The notes: generated from the letters alone by a model not told the origin. 64,000 nucleotides of DNA from TMED27 sp045106175 (GCA_045106175.1 JBGCEF010000050.1:5881-69880), one strand, 5' to 3'; shown: positions 15,447 to 25,095, numbered from the stretch's first letter. Made by a program: numbers and translations.

Positions 15447-17783
15447 TTAAGCCGCTTTTGCTTGCTCGCTCTTTGCACGCATTTCTTTGGCTGATTCAAC
15501 CATATGCTTCAATGCGGCTTTTGTCTCTGGCCAAGCACGCGTTTTCAAACCGCAATCTGGGTTCACCCAGATTTGACGTTCATCAAGATTTCTCTTCGCT
15601 TTTTCAAGCAAATCTGTCATCTCTTGCGCGCTTGGAACACGTGGGCTGTGAATGTCATAAACACCCGGTCCAATTTCATTCGGATAGTTATAATCAATGA
15701 ATGCTTCCAATAACTCCATTTGAGAACGTGAACATTCAATAGAGATAACATCCGCATCCATTGCGCCGATTGAATCAATAACATCGTTAAATTCTGAATA
15801 ACACATATGCGTATGGATCTGTGTTTCATCTTCAACACAACATGCCGTCAAACGGAAATTCTCAACCGCGTTATCAAGATATTCTTTCCAATCCGAACGA
15901 CGAAGAGGAAGGCCCTCACGGAAAGCCGCTTCATCAATTTGTATCATCTTAATACCAGCTTCTTCCAGATCTCTCACCTCATCACGAATAGCCAATGCAA
16001 TTTGTTTGGCTGTATCATCGCGAGGTTGATCGTCACGAACGAATGACCATTGAAGAATTGTGATCGGCCCTGTCAACATGCCTTTCATGATACGATCAGT
16101 TTGCTCTTGTGCAAATTTAGACCACTCAACCGTCATAGCTTTAGGACGTGAAACATCACCAAAAATAATCGGCGGCTTAACGCAACGTGTACCGTATGAT
16201 TGCACCCAACCATATTGTGAGAATGCAAAACCAGATAGCTGCTCACCAAAATATTCGACCATATCGTTACGCTCTGGCTCACCGTGAACAAGAACATCTA
16301 AATCAACCTCGTGTTGAAAATCGACAACATCTTTGATTTCTTGTTCCATTGCGGCCCTGTATGTAGCCTCGTCAATATTACCCTTCTTAAAGTCCGCGCG
16401 CGCTTTACGAATATCTTTCGTCTGTGGGAAAGAACCAATCGTTGTCGTCGGATATAAAGGAATATTAAGCGCAGCATGCTGCTTAGCTTGGCGTACATCA
16501 AACGAAGATTTACGCTCTTTCATATCTTCTGTAATATGAGAAACGCGGTCTTCAACAACCTTACAATGAATACGTGTTGAATTCTTACGGCTCTCTTGCA
16601 CGTTGTTACTCGCAGTAAGACCCGCCGCAATCGTCTCACGACCATCATTTGCGCCTTTTGCAATCAATGCAATTTCATCAAGCTTTTGCGTCGCATAAGC
16701 CATCCAACCTTTTAATTCATCATCCAATTTTGTTTCTGAATTCAAATCAACAGGTGAATGCAACATTGAACAGCTAGGGCCAACAAAAACGCGCTCCGAA
16801 CCTAATTGCGCGATAGCTTTTTCAACGTAACCGAGAGATTCACCAATGTTATTTTTCCAAATGTTACGTCCATCAACAACACCAAGAGAAAGGATTTTCG
16901 TATCACCAATCAACGAAAGCGCCTGTTCAACATCACGCGTTGCATTGTTCGATGTCGTATTCGCACGACCTGATCCGCGACATAAATCAATATGAATCGC
17001 TTGTGTTGGCAATGAGAACGCTAGCTCTGCATTGTCTTTTAAGCTTTCAAAGTATGTCGTTGTAATGACCTGAAGGCCCTCAGGAATAACAAGCTGCTCG
17101 TAGGCTGTTTTAATCACACCTTGACCAATTTCACACAAATCAAGCGAGAATACAGGCTCGTCAATTTGAACCCATTTCGCGCCACGCTCTGCCAATCCTG
17201 CCAAAATTTCGTTGTAAACAGGAATTAACGTCTGCACGAAAGTAACATGATCAAAGCTGTCATATTGTGGTTTCCCTAGGAAGGTATATGTAGCAGGGCC
17301 TGCGATGACTGGACGTGTATCAATGCCAAGTCCTTTTGCTTCCTCAAACTCATCAAAAATCTTTGTAGAGGAAAGCTTCGGCGTCATGCCTTCTTCAAAT
17401 TCAGGAACGAGATAATGATAGTTAGTGTCATACCATTTGGTCATTTCCATGGCTGTTACATCTAAACCATCGCGTTGCGCGCCACGTGCCATTGCAAAGT
17501 AAGTATCAAGATCAACGCTACCGCCATCATGCTTATAACGTGATGGGACCAAACCAAGTGTTGTGGTTAAATCAAGAATAAGGTCGTAATAAGCAAAATC
17601 GTTAGAAGGGATATGATCCAATCCTGCATCTTTTTGACGCTTCCAGTTTGCTGCACGCAACTCTTTACCTAAGGCAAGAAGCTCTACTTTAGAAGAATTC
17701 CCCTTCCAGTAGGCTTCAACGCCTTTCTTAAGCTCTCTCATAGGGCCGATACGGGGGAATCCAAGGTTAGTCGCTAAAACCAT
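15447..17783 (-). CDS. metE: Cobalamin-independent methionine synthase
   Basis: 778 residues, full length. MetE transfers the methyl group of 5-methyltetrahydrofolate (polyglutamate) to homocysteine using zinc, without B12. Marks: NLGFPRIGPMRELKK at the N-terminus, an N-terminal barrel with WVQIDEPVFSLDL, then PTTTIGSFPQTKDIR opening the catalytic barrel, IQIDEAAFREGLPLR, the zinc region THMCYSEFNDV and VNPDCGLKTRAW with its Cys. TTTGGAGA gives a strong ribosome binding site. metF, which supplies its methyl donor, lies 0.5 kb upstream on the same strand, separated by one small secreted-protein gene. Confidence 0.97.
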   Translation of the reverse strand: MVLATNLGFPRIGPMRELKKGVEAYWKGNSSKVELLALGKELRAANWKRQKDAGLDHIPSNDFAYYDLILDLTTTLGLVPSRYKHDGGSVDLDTYFAMARGAQRDGLDVTAMEMTKWYDTNYHYLVPEFEEGMTPKLSSTKIFDEFEEAKGLGIDTRPVIAGPATYTFLGKPQYDSFDHVTFVQTLIPVYNEILAGLAERGAKWVQIDEPVFSLDLCEIGQGVIKTAYEQLVIPEGLQVITTTYFESLKDNAELAFSLPTQAIHIDLCRGSGRANTTSNNATRDVEQALSLIGDTKILSLGVVDGRNIWKNNIGESLGYVEKAIAQLGSERVFVGPSCSMLHSPVDLNSETKLDDELKGWMAYATQKLDEIALIAKGANDGRETIAAGLTASNNVQESRKNSTRIHCKVVEDRVSHITEDMKERKSSFDVRQAKQHAALNIPLYPTTTIGSFPQTKDIRKARADFKKGNIDEATYRAAMEQEIKDVVDFQHEVDLDVLVHGEPERNDMVEYFGEQLSGFAFSQYGWVQSYGTRCVKPPIIFGDVSRPKAMTVEWSKFAQEQTDRIMKGMLTGPITILQWSFVRDDQPRDDTAKQIALAIRDEVRDLEEAGIKMIQIDEAAFREGLPLRRSDWKEYLDNAVENFRLTACCVEDETQIHTHMCYSEFNDVIDSIGAMDADVISIECSRSQMELLEAFIDYNYPNEIGPGVYDIHSPRVPSAQEMTDLLEKAKRNLDERQIWVNPDCGLKTRAWPETKAALKHMVESAKEMRAKSEQAKAA

Positions 17784-17827
17784 TATTTTATCTCCAAAAA
17801 TATTCGAAATTCGTATAAACGCACCAT

Positions 17828-17856
17828 GAAATATAGACCTTTACAGCGCAGGTCAA
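17828..17856 (-). promoter_or_regulatory. Probable metE promoter with a small dyad
   Basis: On the minus strand TTGACC (17851-17856) is 17 bases from TATTTC (17828-17833). GACCT and AGGTC within it form an inverted repeat around nine bases, a possible operator. I do not find SAM-riboswitch architecture in the leader, which is only about 40 bases long. Confidence 0.4.
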
Positions 17857-17890
17857 GGGAGAAATGCTTAAATATAGGGTGGTATTCTTT

Positions 17891-18295
17891 TTATCGTTTT
17901 AGCGGCAATAAACCGCGATCTTTTCCAAGCGCGCCGCAATATCCAACCCATTCCATGTTTTCTTTCATCAAGGATAGCGCTTTAACGTGATCATCGCTCA
18001 GCCAACGTTCGTGCCATTTATCAACCAGCCCTTGCATGCGTGATTCAATAAAAGCTTTCCCGTCGCTTTGCCCTTCGGCTTCTGCTTGTTCGTATGACGC
18101 GTCTTCAAAAACTTCTGACATGCGCCGCATCGCATTGATTTGCTCTTCGGGCTTACCTTTTTCTTCAGCTGTAATGCTCGTAACACCATAAATAACAGAA
18201 CATTCCGCAAGGCTAACCGAAATTGGCTGCGCTGCATATGCATCAAAAGAAACAAAGCATAAAAGGATAATTAAACAATAAGACTTAAAAATCAT
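17891..18295 (-). CDS. Secreted protein of unknown function, 134 residues
   Basis: A signal peptide (about 1-22, FDAYA then AQPIS) leads a mature protein of about 110 residues with two cysteines (AECSVIYG and VGYCGALG), long helical stretches and a high charge. It starts three bases after the metF stop, so it is in the metF transcript, and lies upstream of metE. No family recognised; periplasmic location is inferred from the signal peptide. Confidence 0.75.
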   Translation of the reverse strand: MIFKSYCLIILLCFVSFDAYAAQPISVSLAECSVIYGVTSITAEEKGKPEEQINAMRRMSEVFEDASYEQAEAEGQSDGKAFIESRMQGLVDKWHERWLSDDHVKALSLMKENMEWVGYCGALGKDRGLLPLKR

Positions 18296-18298
18296 ATT

Positions 18299-19147
18299 TT
18301 AAGTATAACCCAAAGCACGACAAGCGTCAGCAGTAATCCCGCTTTTATTGAGCGTGTAATAGTGAATATGTTCGACACCGTTCGCCGCCAGATCAAGAGA
18401 TTGCTTAACAAGCATCTCGGTCGCAACCTTTCTGGCCTCTTCGGGCTTATCATCCAAGCCGTCAAATTTATCAGCCACCCATTGCGGTACATTTGCATCG
18501 CAATTTTTGGCAAAACGCACAATGCCTGCAAAATTATGAATAGGCGTAAGGCCAGGAACAACAGGTTGATTAATACCCGCCGCGGCGCATTTTTCTAAAA
18601 ATCTATAATACACATCATTATCAAAAAAGAACTGCGTAATACCGCGCGTCCCACCTGCATCTAATTTTGCTTTTAATGTATCAATATCCTCATCAAGGCT
18701 TTTTGCATCAGGATGTTTTTCAGGATACGCACCAACAGAAATTTCAAACGAATGACGACTAACAATATCCGCAATAAATTCAGGTGTTGTTTTATAAAAT
18801 TCATCACCCAAAAAATCATCAAATGTTTTACCCTTGGGGATATCGCCGCGCAACGCCACAATATGACGAACATTTTTGGACCATAATTCTTCGATGTAAC
18901 CTTGCAATTCCTCACGTGTGGTTGTCAAAAACGTAAGATGCGACGCAATCGGCATAGGCTGTTCCGCTGCCATTTTTTCCGCAATTTGCAGTGTGGAATC
19001 CTTAGTCGTCCCACCCGCACCATAAGTTACAGTCATGAATTTAGGATCAAGCACAGCTAACTCAGGAACAGCATCCCACATGGCACTTTCCGACTCTGAT
19101 GATTTTGGTGGGAAAAATTCAAATGAGATATCGGGTTTCATATTCAT
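18299..19147 (-). CDS. metF: Methylenetetrahydrofolate reductase
   Basis: 282 residues. MetF reduces 5,10-methylene-THF to 5-methyl-THF with FAD, feeding MetE. The flavin barrel shows ISFEFFPPKS, FMTVTYGAGGTTKDST, RHIVALRGDIPKG, ISVGAYPEKHPDA and TQFFFDNDVYYRF, all family landmarks. The first ATG (19147) is preferred because a -10 box lies seven bases before it; a second Met two codons on would also fit. Confidence 0.96.
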   Translation of the reverse strand: MNMKPDISFEFFPPKSSESESAMWDAVPELAVLDPKFMTVTYGAGGTTKDSTLQIAEKMAAEQPMPIASHLTFLTTTREELQGYIEELWSKNVRHIVALRGDIPKGKTFDDFLGDEFYKTTPEFIADIVSRHSFEISVGAYPEKHPDAKSLDEDIDTLKAKLDAGGTRGITQFFFDNDVYYRFLEKCAAAGINQPVVPGLTPIHNFAGIVRFAKNCDANVPQWVADKFDGLDDKPEEARKVATEMLVKQSLDLAANGVEHIHYYTLNKSGITADACRALGYT

Positions 19148-19154
19148 TCGAAAA

Positions 19155-19182
19155 TAGATAGCAGGTCAACAGCCCCTGACAA
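19155..19182 (-). promoter_or_regulatory. metF promoter, leaderless layout
   Basis: On the minus strand TTGTCA (19177-19182), 16 bases, TATCTA (19155-19160), then seven bases to the ATG at 19147. No ribosome binding site is present, so transcription probably begins at or next to the start codon. Confidence 0.5.
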
Positions 19183-19286
19183 GTAATATTTTTTAACACG
19201 CACTTTTTTAAATGCCATAAAATATCAGGCACAATCAAAGCGAAAAACCCTTTGCGTCTGAACGTGTGTGCGGTTAAAACAACAAC

Positions 19287-20882
19287 ATGACCCAAGCACA
19301 AGAACAAATCCCCCCGCATGCCAATCCCAATCATGAGCATATTTTGATCATAGATTTCGGCTCCCAAGTCACACAATTAATCGCACGTCGCGTCCGTGAA
19401 AGCGGTGTTTACTGTGAAATATGGCCTTTTAATCAAACGGATACCACGCGCATCCAATCTTTTAACCCAAAAGGAATTATTCTATCCGGCGGCCCATGTT
19501 CCGTTCTCGATGAGGACGCCCCAGCCGCGCCGCAAGACATGTTTGATCTTAATCTACCAATTTTGGGAATTTGCTACGGCCAACAAACACTCGTTAAACA
19601 ACTTGGTGGTGAAGTAAAAGCCGGAGACGGTAAAGGCGAATTTGGCCGCGCCCATGTCGACGTAACTGATCATTCCAAACTAACCACAGGGATTTGGGAC
19701 CAAGGGGCGCATGAACAAGTATGGATGAGCCATGGCGACCATGTCACAAGCCTACCTGAAGGATTTAAAGTTATTGCAAAATCAGAAGGTGCGCCATTCG
19801 CCGTCATCGCCAACGAAGAAAAACAATTTTACGGCGTTCAATTTCACCCCGAAGTCGTTCATACACCGCACGGTGTCGACCTCTTTAAAAACTTTACACA
19901 CGATGTTTGTGGCTGCTCTGGTGATTGGACCATGCAAAATTTCCGCGAAGAAACAATCGAGAAAATCCGCGCACAAGTCGGGAACGGAAAAGTTATTTGC
20001 GGCCTATCCGGCGGCGTAGATAGTTCGGTCACGGCTGTTTTACTGCATGAAGCCATCGGCGACCAACTGACATGCATTTACGTTGATACAGGCTTAATGC
20101 GCACGGGTGAGAGTGAACAGGTCGTCTCGCTATTTCGCGACCACTATAACATTCCCCTCATTCATGAAGATGCGAGCGATAAATTCCTAGGTGGATTAGA
20201 GGGTGTTAGCGATCCTGAAATTAAGCGTAAAATTATCGGTGGTTTATTTATTGATGTATTTGATACGTGTAAAGCAAGAGTAGGCGGCGCAGAGTTCTTG
20301 GCGCAAGGCACGCTTTACCCTGATGTTATTGAATCCGTCTCTTTTACGGGCGGCCCGTCTGTCACAATCAAATCACACCATAATGTCGGTGGCCTTCCAG
20401 ATGATATGGAACTTCAATTAGTTGAGCCTCTGCGCGAACTGTTTAAAGACGAAGTCCGCGATCTGGGCCGCGCGCTCGGCATGGATGAAGACTTCATCAA
20501 ACGCCACCCTTTCCCTGGCCCAGGCCTGGCAATACGTATGCCGGGGGAGATCACCGAAGACAAGCTGGAAATTTTGAGAAAGGCTGACACGGTTTATCTC
20601 GATGAAATCAAAAATGCAGGACTCTATGACGAAATCTGGCAAGCCTTCGCTGTCCTTCTTCCGGTGCGTACCGTAGGTGTAATGGGCGATGGTCGTACCT
20701 ATGATTATGTCTGTGCGTTACGTGCGGTCACATCAACCGATGGGATGACGGCCGATTATTACCCGTTCGAGCATGATTTCTTAAGCCGTGTGTCAACCCG
20801 TATCATTAACGAAGTACACGGTATCAATCGCGTCACCTACGACATCACCTCCAAACCCCCAGGTACTATTGAGTGGGAATGA
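19287..20882 (+). CDS. guaA: GMP synthase (glutamine-hydrolysing)
   Basis: 531 residues. GuaA aminates XMP to GMP with glutamine and ATP. The class I amidotransferase domain (about 18-205) contains ILSGGPCSV, the nucleophile GICYGQQ with Cys96 and QFHPEVVHT. The ATP pyrophosphatase domain has LSGGVDSSVTA, and the C-terminal dimerisation domain has FPGPGLAIRMPGE, RTVGVMGDGRTYDY and the end NRVTYDITSKPPGTIEWE. No ribosome binding site is obvious before the ATG. It is divergent from metF across 139 bases. Confidence 0.97.
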   Translation: MTQAQEQIPPHANPNHEHILIIDFGSQVTQLIARRVRESGVYCEIWPFNQTDTTRIQSFNPKGIILSGGPCSVLDEDAPAAPQDMFDLNLPILGICYGQQTLVKQLGGEVKAGDGKGEFGRAHVDVTDHSKLTTGIWDQGAHEQVWMSHGDHVTSLPEGFKVIAKSEGAPFAVIANEEKQFYGVQFHPEVVHTPHGVDLFKNFTHDVCGCSGDWTMQNFREETIEKIRAQVGNGKVICGLSGGVDSSVTAVLLHEAIGDQLTCIYVDTGLMRTGESEQVVSLFRDHYNIPLIHEDASDKFLGGLEGVSDPEIKRKIIGGLFIDVFDTCKARVGGAEFLAQGTLYPDVIESVSFTGGPSVTIKSHHNVGGLPDDMELQLVEPLRELFKDEVRDLGRALGMDEDFIKRHPFPGPGLAIRMPGEITEDKLEILRKADTVYLDEIKNAGLYDEIWQAFAVLLPVRTVGVMGDGRTYDYVCALRAVTSTDGMTADYYPFEHDFLSRVSTRIINEVHGINRVTYDITSKPPGTIEWE

Positions 20883-20896
20883 AATAAATCCGCAAT

Positions 20897-21247
20897 TTAT
20901 GAGAGTGCATTACAGTATCGTTCGTGTGTTTCTTGCATATCACCGATATGCTCCTCAACAACATCGCTATGGCGTGTTTCTAATTGCCTAAAAACAGGTA
21001 TAACGCCATCCAGATACGATTGCATCTGACCGCAGCTAAGTTCTCGAACGTTGCGTTCTTGGCAATTAACCAATGACATAGGGTAACTTAAAGGCTCAAG
21101 TAAACGAGAAAGCCGCGAGTCATCCATACTGCAACCAGCCTGTTCTAATTCGCCTGTTGTGGCATTTCTTTCGACGATTTCATCGGCCGCCGCAATGGAC
21201 GCGCACAACGAAAATGCAGCGCCTAATAAAATGGATCTATTAATCAT
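20897..21247 (-). CDS. Small secreted cysteine-containing protein, unknown
   Basis: 116 residues with a signal peptide (about 1-21, SIAAADE). The mature part has four cysteines (AGCSM, VNCQE, LSCGQ, RYCNA), which could make two disulfides, and is largely helical and charged. No family recognised. It lies 14 bases from the guaA stop in convergent orientation. Confidence 0.7.
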   Translation of the reverse strand: MINRSILLGAAFSLCASIAAADEIVERNATTGELEQAGCSMDDSRLSRLLEPLSYPMSLVNCQERNVRELSCGQMQSYLDGVIPVFRQLETRHSDVVEEHIGDMQETHERYCNALS

Positions 21248-21379
21248 AAAAAATAAATATATGAAAAATAAAATTATGTCAAATTTATTGGGTCTTTATA
21301 AACCATCTGCCAGACATAATTGGACAATAAATGTTTGATACAAGAATGAATCTGATTCTATAAACGCGATTATTAAATC

Positions 21380-21610
21380 TTACTCAGATTCAAAAACAAC
21401 CTTAACGCCGCGCTTTTTAAAATAACTTTGCATCATTTTGCGCCCCGCACGATTATTTTGGCTCAACCTTTCAGCATGAAAACTAGCCACTTTTTCATTG
21501 GCATCATGCATAGCATCTTTTAAATCTGCAATCGCAAGATCAATATTCTCATTATCTGCCATCAAAGATGCGTAAACTGCTTCCTTTGCCTCTTCCAAAG
21601 TCTTTGCCAT
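21380..21610 (-). CDS. Small unknown cytoplasmic protein, 76 residues
   Basis: Begins MAKTLEEAKEAVYASL at 21610, where AAAGGA lies about nine bases upstream; a longer frame to 21730 has no such site. The protein is helical and charged (ADLKDAMHDANEKVASFHAERLSQ) with a basic C-terminal part (RAGRKMMQSYFKKRGVKVV). It could bind nucleic acid or a protein partner, but I recognise no family. Confidence 0.65.
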   Translation of the reverse strand: MAKTLEEAKEAVYASLMADNENIDLAIADLKDAMHDANEKVASFHAERLSQNNRAGRKMMQSYFKKRGVKVVFESE

Positions 21611-21659
21611 ATGAAAAAATCCTTTATTTTCGTAATGAAACAATGCTACAAACGCCCAC

Positions 21660-21794
21660 ATGAATACGCAAGATGAAAAAATACAAAAATCTGAAGATGG
21701 TATTATCACGGGTGCAAACATCGCACCCAAAGGCCACGGCAGTGGATGTCCATGCTGTACACCTGAAGATGATGTACTGGATGATGAAGATTAA
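21660..21794 (+). CDS. Possible 44-residue CPCC-motif protein
   Basis: Reads MNTQDEKIQKSEDGIITG, then KGHGSGCPCCTPEDD and an acidic end. The compact GSGCPCC block suggests metal or redox binding. No ribosome binding site, but TACAAA lies seven bases before the ATG, as in other leaderless-looking genes here. Divergent from the 76-residue gene and upstream of pdxS. Very short, so uncertain. Confidence 0.4.
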   Translation: MNTQDEKIQKSEDGIITGANIAPKGHGSGCPCCTPEDDVLDDED

Positions 21795-21882
21795 AAAAAT
21801 CCAGCAAAGCTATAGACTCTTTGCTTTTGCGAAACATATATGTATAAATACCGCACCTTAAAGAGAACAAGGAATAAGAACA

Positions 21883-22767
21883 ATGGGCGAAAACGTAATC
21901 AATATTAAAACTGGTTTAGCAGAAATGTTAAAAGGCGGCGTAATCATGGATGTTGTAACCGCCGAACAAGCAAAAGTCGCAGAAGACGCAGGCGCAGTTG
22001 CTGTTATGGCACTTGAGCGTGTCCCGTCTGATATTCGTAAAGCTGGTGGTGTTGCCCGCATGAGCCCACCTGAAGTAATCGAAGAAGTTATGAATTCAGT
22101 TTCAATTCCTGTGATGGCGAAATGTCGTATTGGACATTTTGTTGAAGCGCAAATCATTCAACAACTCGGCGTCGACTATATTGATGAATCAGAAGTCCTA
22201 ACCCCCGCCGATGAGCAATACCACATCAACAAACATGACTTTAAAGTCCCATTTGTGTGTGGCGCGAAAAATTTAGGAGAAGCCCTCCGCCGTATTGGTG
22301 AAGGCGCAGCATTAATACGCTCAAAAGGCGAACCTGGTACGGGCAACGTTGTCGAGGCCGTCCGCCACATGCGCGATATAAGAAATGATATCATCCGCGT
22401 TGTAAATGCTGATGATACAGAACTCATGACAATGGCACGCGATATGATGGCGCCATATGAGCTGCTCAAAATTGTTAAAAAAGAAGGACGCCTTCCTGTG
22501 CCGCTTTTCTCTGCGGGTGGTATAGCAACTCCGGCGGATGCTGCATATTGTATGCAACTTGGCGCGGAAACTGTATTCGTAGGATCAGGAATCTTTAAAT
22601 CTGACAATCCAGAAAAATTCGCAAAAGCCATCGTGAAAGCAACGGCGCATTATGATGACCCGGCAATTGTTCTTGAAGCTTCAAAAGAACTTGAAGGCGT
22701 CGCGATGAAAGGCACAGAAATCAGCGAACTTGATGAGCCGATGAAAATGGCCAACCGCGGCTGGTAA
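21883..22767 (+). CDS. pdxS: Pyridoxal 5'-phosphate synthase, lyase subunit
   Basis: 294 residues. PdxS condenses ribose 5-phosphate, glyceraldehyde 3-phosphate and ammonia into PLP in the DXP-independent route. Landmarks: MLKGGVIMDVV, AVMALERVPSDIRK, PVMAKCRIGHFVEAQ with a catalytic Lys, PFVCGAKNLGEALRRI, MIRTKGEPGTGN-type loop (here LIRSKGEPGTGN) and LPVPLFSAGGIATPADAA. AAGGAAT precedes the ATG. pdxT follows 39 bases later. This route is less usual in Proteobacteria than PdxA/PdxJ. Confidence 0.96.
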   Translation: MGENVINIKTGLAEMLKGGVIMDVVTAEQAKVAEDAGAVAVMALERVPSDIRKAGGVARMSPPEVIEEVMNSVSIPVMAKCRIGHFVEAQIIQQLGVDYIDESEVLTPADEQYHINKHDFKVPFVCGAKNLGEALRRIGEGAALIRSKGEPGTGNVVEAVRHMRDIRNDIIRVVNADDTELMTMARDMMAPYELLKIVKKEGRLPVPLFSAGGIATPADAAYCMQLGAETVFVGSGIFKSDNPEKFAKAIVKATAHYDDPAIVLEASKELEGVAMKGTEISELDEPMKMANRGW

Positions 22768-22806
22768 AAACCATCCGAGAGAGTCTGTTCAAGAAAGACC
22801 GTTCAA

Positions 22807-23388
22807 ATGTCAAAACCAAAGATAGGCTGTCTTGCCCTTCAAGGTTGTGTTGAGAGGCACCGGCCGCATGTCGAAGCCGCGGGCGCACAATTTTTTGCTG
22901 TTAAAACGAAAGAACAATTCCAAGATATCGAGGCGTTTATCCTGCCTGGCGGCGAAAGCACGACCATGCTTAAACTCATTGAGCGTTTTGAACTGTGGGA
23001 TGAACTGGCACAACAATTTCAACAAAAACCTGTCTGGGGCATTTGCGCTGGATCAATCCTTCTTGCTGAAACGGTTGAAAACCCACACCAAAAATCATTT
23101 GCCATCTTACCAATTACCGCAATACGCAACGGCTATGGCCGGCAGTTAGACAGCGAAATCATAGGGATAGACGGCTATGATGTATCCTATATTCGTGCAC
23201 CTGTTTTAACCAAACCCGCCGATCATATAGAAATCTTCCACACTCGTGATGGTGAACCAACATGGGTTAGAGATGGTAAAAATATGGCATCTACATTTCA
23301 TCCCGAACTAACCTTTGATTTCCCATCACCAATGCACCAACAATTCGTCGATCTAGTAAAACAACATAATCAGAAAAAAGCAGCATAG
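22807..23388 (+). CDS. pdxT: Pyridoxal 5'-phosphate synthase, glutaminase subunit
   Basis: 193 residues. PdxT releases ammonia from glutamine for PdxS. It has the PdxT start IGCLALQGCVERH, the glycine loop ILPGGESTTM, the nucleophile GICAGSILLAE with Cys near residue 80, and the His-Glu pair in TFHPELTFD. The second oxyanion segment GYGRQLDSE is close to the family's NxFGRQxxS. Same transcript as pdxS by spacing. Confidence 0.95.
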   Translation: MSKPKIGCLALQGCVERHRPHVEAAGAQFFAVKTKEQFQDIEAFILPGGESTTMLKLIERFELWDELAQQFQQKPVWGICAGSILLAETVENPHQKSFAILPITAIRNGYGRQLDSEIIGIDGYDVSYIRAPVLTKPADHIEIFHTRDGEPTWVRDGKNMASTFHPELTFDFPSPMHQQFVDLVKQHNQKKAA

Positions 23389-23423
23389 CCGTAAAGGTAA
23401 TTTTATGGTTATATTAAAGTGTT

Positions 23424-25064
23424 ATGTCACTGATTTCCGATCTCATTAATCGTATCAACCCTGAATCCAAAGAAAAACCGCAACCGCTCCCTGAAACCAA
23501 GGCCGGTTTCGAAGAGCCGATCTATAAGCAAGATCAGCAGCACCCTTCGATTGCGTACATGTACCTCAAACGAAAATTTCGTGATCTGGGGCGTATGAAT
23601 GCCATCATTGAAACGCTAGGCCGTGATTTCTTAACGGCTATGCCCGACGGCGCTTATCAAAGCCGCTTGGGACAAATCGCCTACATGCATCGCCGTACGC
23701 ACGAAGATTTAACCAATGAGGAAACGCAGCGCTGGTTGGATCGCGCACGTGATCACCAATATAAAAACCCGGATGATTGGGATGAATGGGATACGGCAAA
23801 CCTCAATGAAATGACGAATATGTATCTCATGTTCACCAATGTTGACCCCGACCTGATCGAAGAAAAAGCAAGATTATCTTACGAAGGCCGAAACCACCAT
23901 CGCGCCCTCAAAGAAACAGGTGATTGGGAACAGGCAAAAGGATTTTTAGCCGCGCAAATTGATCTCCACCGAAAGATCGCTGATGCGCGATGTAAAGCGC
24001 TTGGTGTCGATTCTCACTATCAAATGCTTATGCAGGAATTCATGCCCGGCATGACGATTTATGATACTGAATTATTATTCAACGCCCATGAAGATTCCCT
24101 CAATAAGCTTTACCCCGAAATACGCGAAAAACAAGAAAGCGAAAATCTCCCGCTTGATATTGATGCAGATTATGAAGCTGCCAATCAAATGTGGCTAAAC
24201 CGATCCTTACTTGAGGTCATCGGATTTGATTTCAACCGCGGCGGATTATACGAGACGGGTCATAATCCCGTGGAAGGTGGAACAGTCGATGACACACGCT
24301 TAGTCATCAGTAACGTAGATGAAACCAACTTCATGCACTCCATGAAAAGCGCTCTCCATGAGGGTGGCCATGGGTTATATATCCAAGGACTCCCACGTCA
24401 AAGCTGGCGCTATCAACCTGTTGCCATGGATCTCGGCGCTGCTGTCCATGAATCACAAGCGCTTTTGATCGAAATGATTTTAGGCCGCACACCTGAATTT
24501 TTTGAATTTCTATCACCCCGTTTAGAGGGGCTCTTTCATGGCATGAATAACCAAGCCCTTAGTCCTGAAAATCTATACAAACGCAAAACCCGCATCAAGC
24601 CGGGCGTCGATCGTAAAAAAGCCGATGAGGTAACATATTTTTATCACGTTAATCTACGTTTTAAATTAGAACGTGATTTGATCGATGGCTCGCTCGATAT
24701 CGATGACCTGCCCGAAGCATGGGTCGAAGGCATGCACGCATCGCTTGGCGTTCTACCCGAAAGCCACCTCCAAGGCTGCCTTCAGGATGTGCACTGGTTT
24801 GTCGGAAAATTCGGATATTTCCCCGCTTATGCGCTGGGGCATATGATGGCGGCGCAATTATTCCACACCATGAAAAAAGACCTCCCCGATATGCAAACGC
24901 AAATCCGTGAAGGAGATTTCACAGATATCCGCAGTTGGCTTAATGACAACATTTACCAACATGGCCGCTTAATGAGCATGAAAGACATGCTCAAAAAAGC
25001 CACAGGAAAAGATCTGCGCGCAGAGTATCTGGAAAAACACTTACGCAATAGATACTTAAGTTGA
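23424..25064 (+). CDS. M32 family carboxypeptidase
   Basis: 546 residues, a little longer than Thermus carboxypeptidase Taq. Zinc motif HEGGH at 312-316, followed by HESQALLIEMILGR with the third ligand, and the family segments DDTRLVISNVDETNF and VTYFYHVNLRFKLERDLIDG. The C-terminal HWFVGKFGYFPAYALGHMMAAQL is also M32-like. Cytoplasmic, removes C-terminal residues from peptides; physiological substrate unknown. TATATT lies eight bases before the ATG with no ribosome binding site. Confidence 0.94.
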   Translation: MSLISDLINRINPESKEKPQPLPETKAGFEEPIYKQDQQHPSIAYMYLKRKFRDLGRMNAIIETLGRDFLTAMPDGAYQSRLGQIAYMHRRTHEDLTNEETQRWLDRARDHQYKNPDDWDEWDTANLNEMTNMYLMFTNVDPDLIEEKARLSYEGRNHHRALKETGDWEQAKGFLAAQIDLHRKIADARCKALGVDSHYQMLMQEFMPGMTIYDTELLFNAHEDSLNKLYPEIREKQESENLPLDIDADYEAANQMWLNRSLLEVIGFDFNRGGLYETGHNPVEGGTVDDTRLVISNVDETNFMHSMKSALHEGGHGLYIQGLPRQSWRYQPVAMDLGAAVHESQALLIEMILGRTPEFFEFLSPRLEGLFHGMNNQALSPENLYKRKTRIKPGVDRKKADEVTYFYHVNLRFKLERDLIDGSLDIDDLPEAWVEGMHASLGVLPESHLQGCLQDVHWFVGKFGYFPAYALGHMMAAQLFHTMKKDLPDMQTQIREGDFTDIRSWLNDNIYQHGRLMSMKDMLKKATGKDLRAEYLEKHLRNRYLS

Positions 25065-25089
25065 CATAATTATAAACTTTCTATATCTT
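25061..25089 (+). promoter_or_regulatory. Promoter of the S11 peptidase gene, leaderless layout
   Basis: TTGACA (25061-25066), 17 bases, TATCTT (25084-25089), then six bases to the ATG at 25096. The -35 box begins right at the stop codon region of the M32 gene. No ribosome binding site. Confidence 0.55.
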
Positions 25090-25095
25090 GCGCCA

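Noticed and set aside
17784..17890. SAM-type riboswitch upstream of metE
   Set aside because: The leader after the likely start site is about 40 bases and shows only a five-base dyad that overlaps the promoter; no SAM-I or SAM-II core could be assembled.
22176..22631. Minus-strand frame of 151 residues within pdxS
   Set aside because: Antisense shadow of a highly conserved enzyme; no start signal and no recognisable domain.
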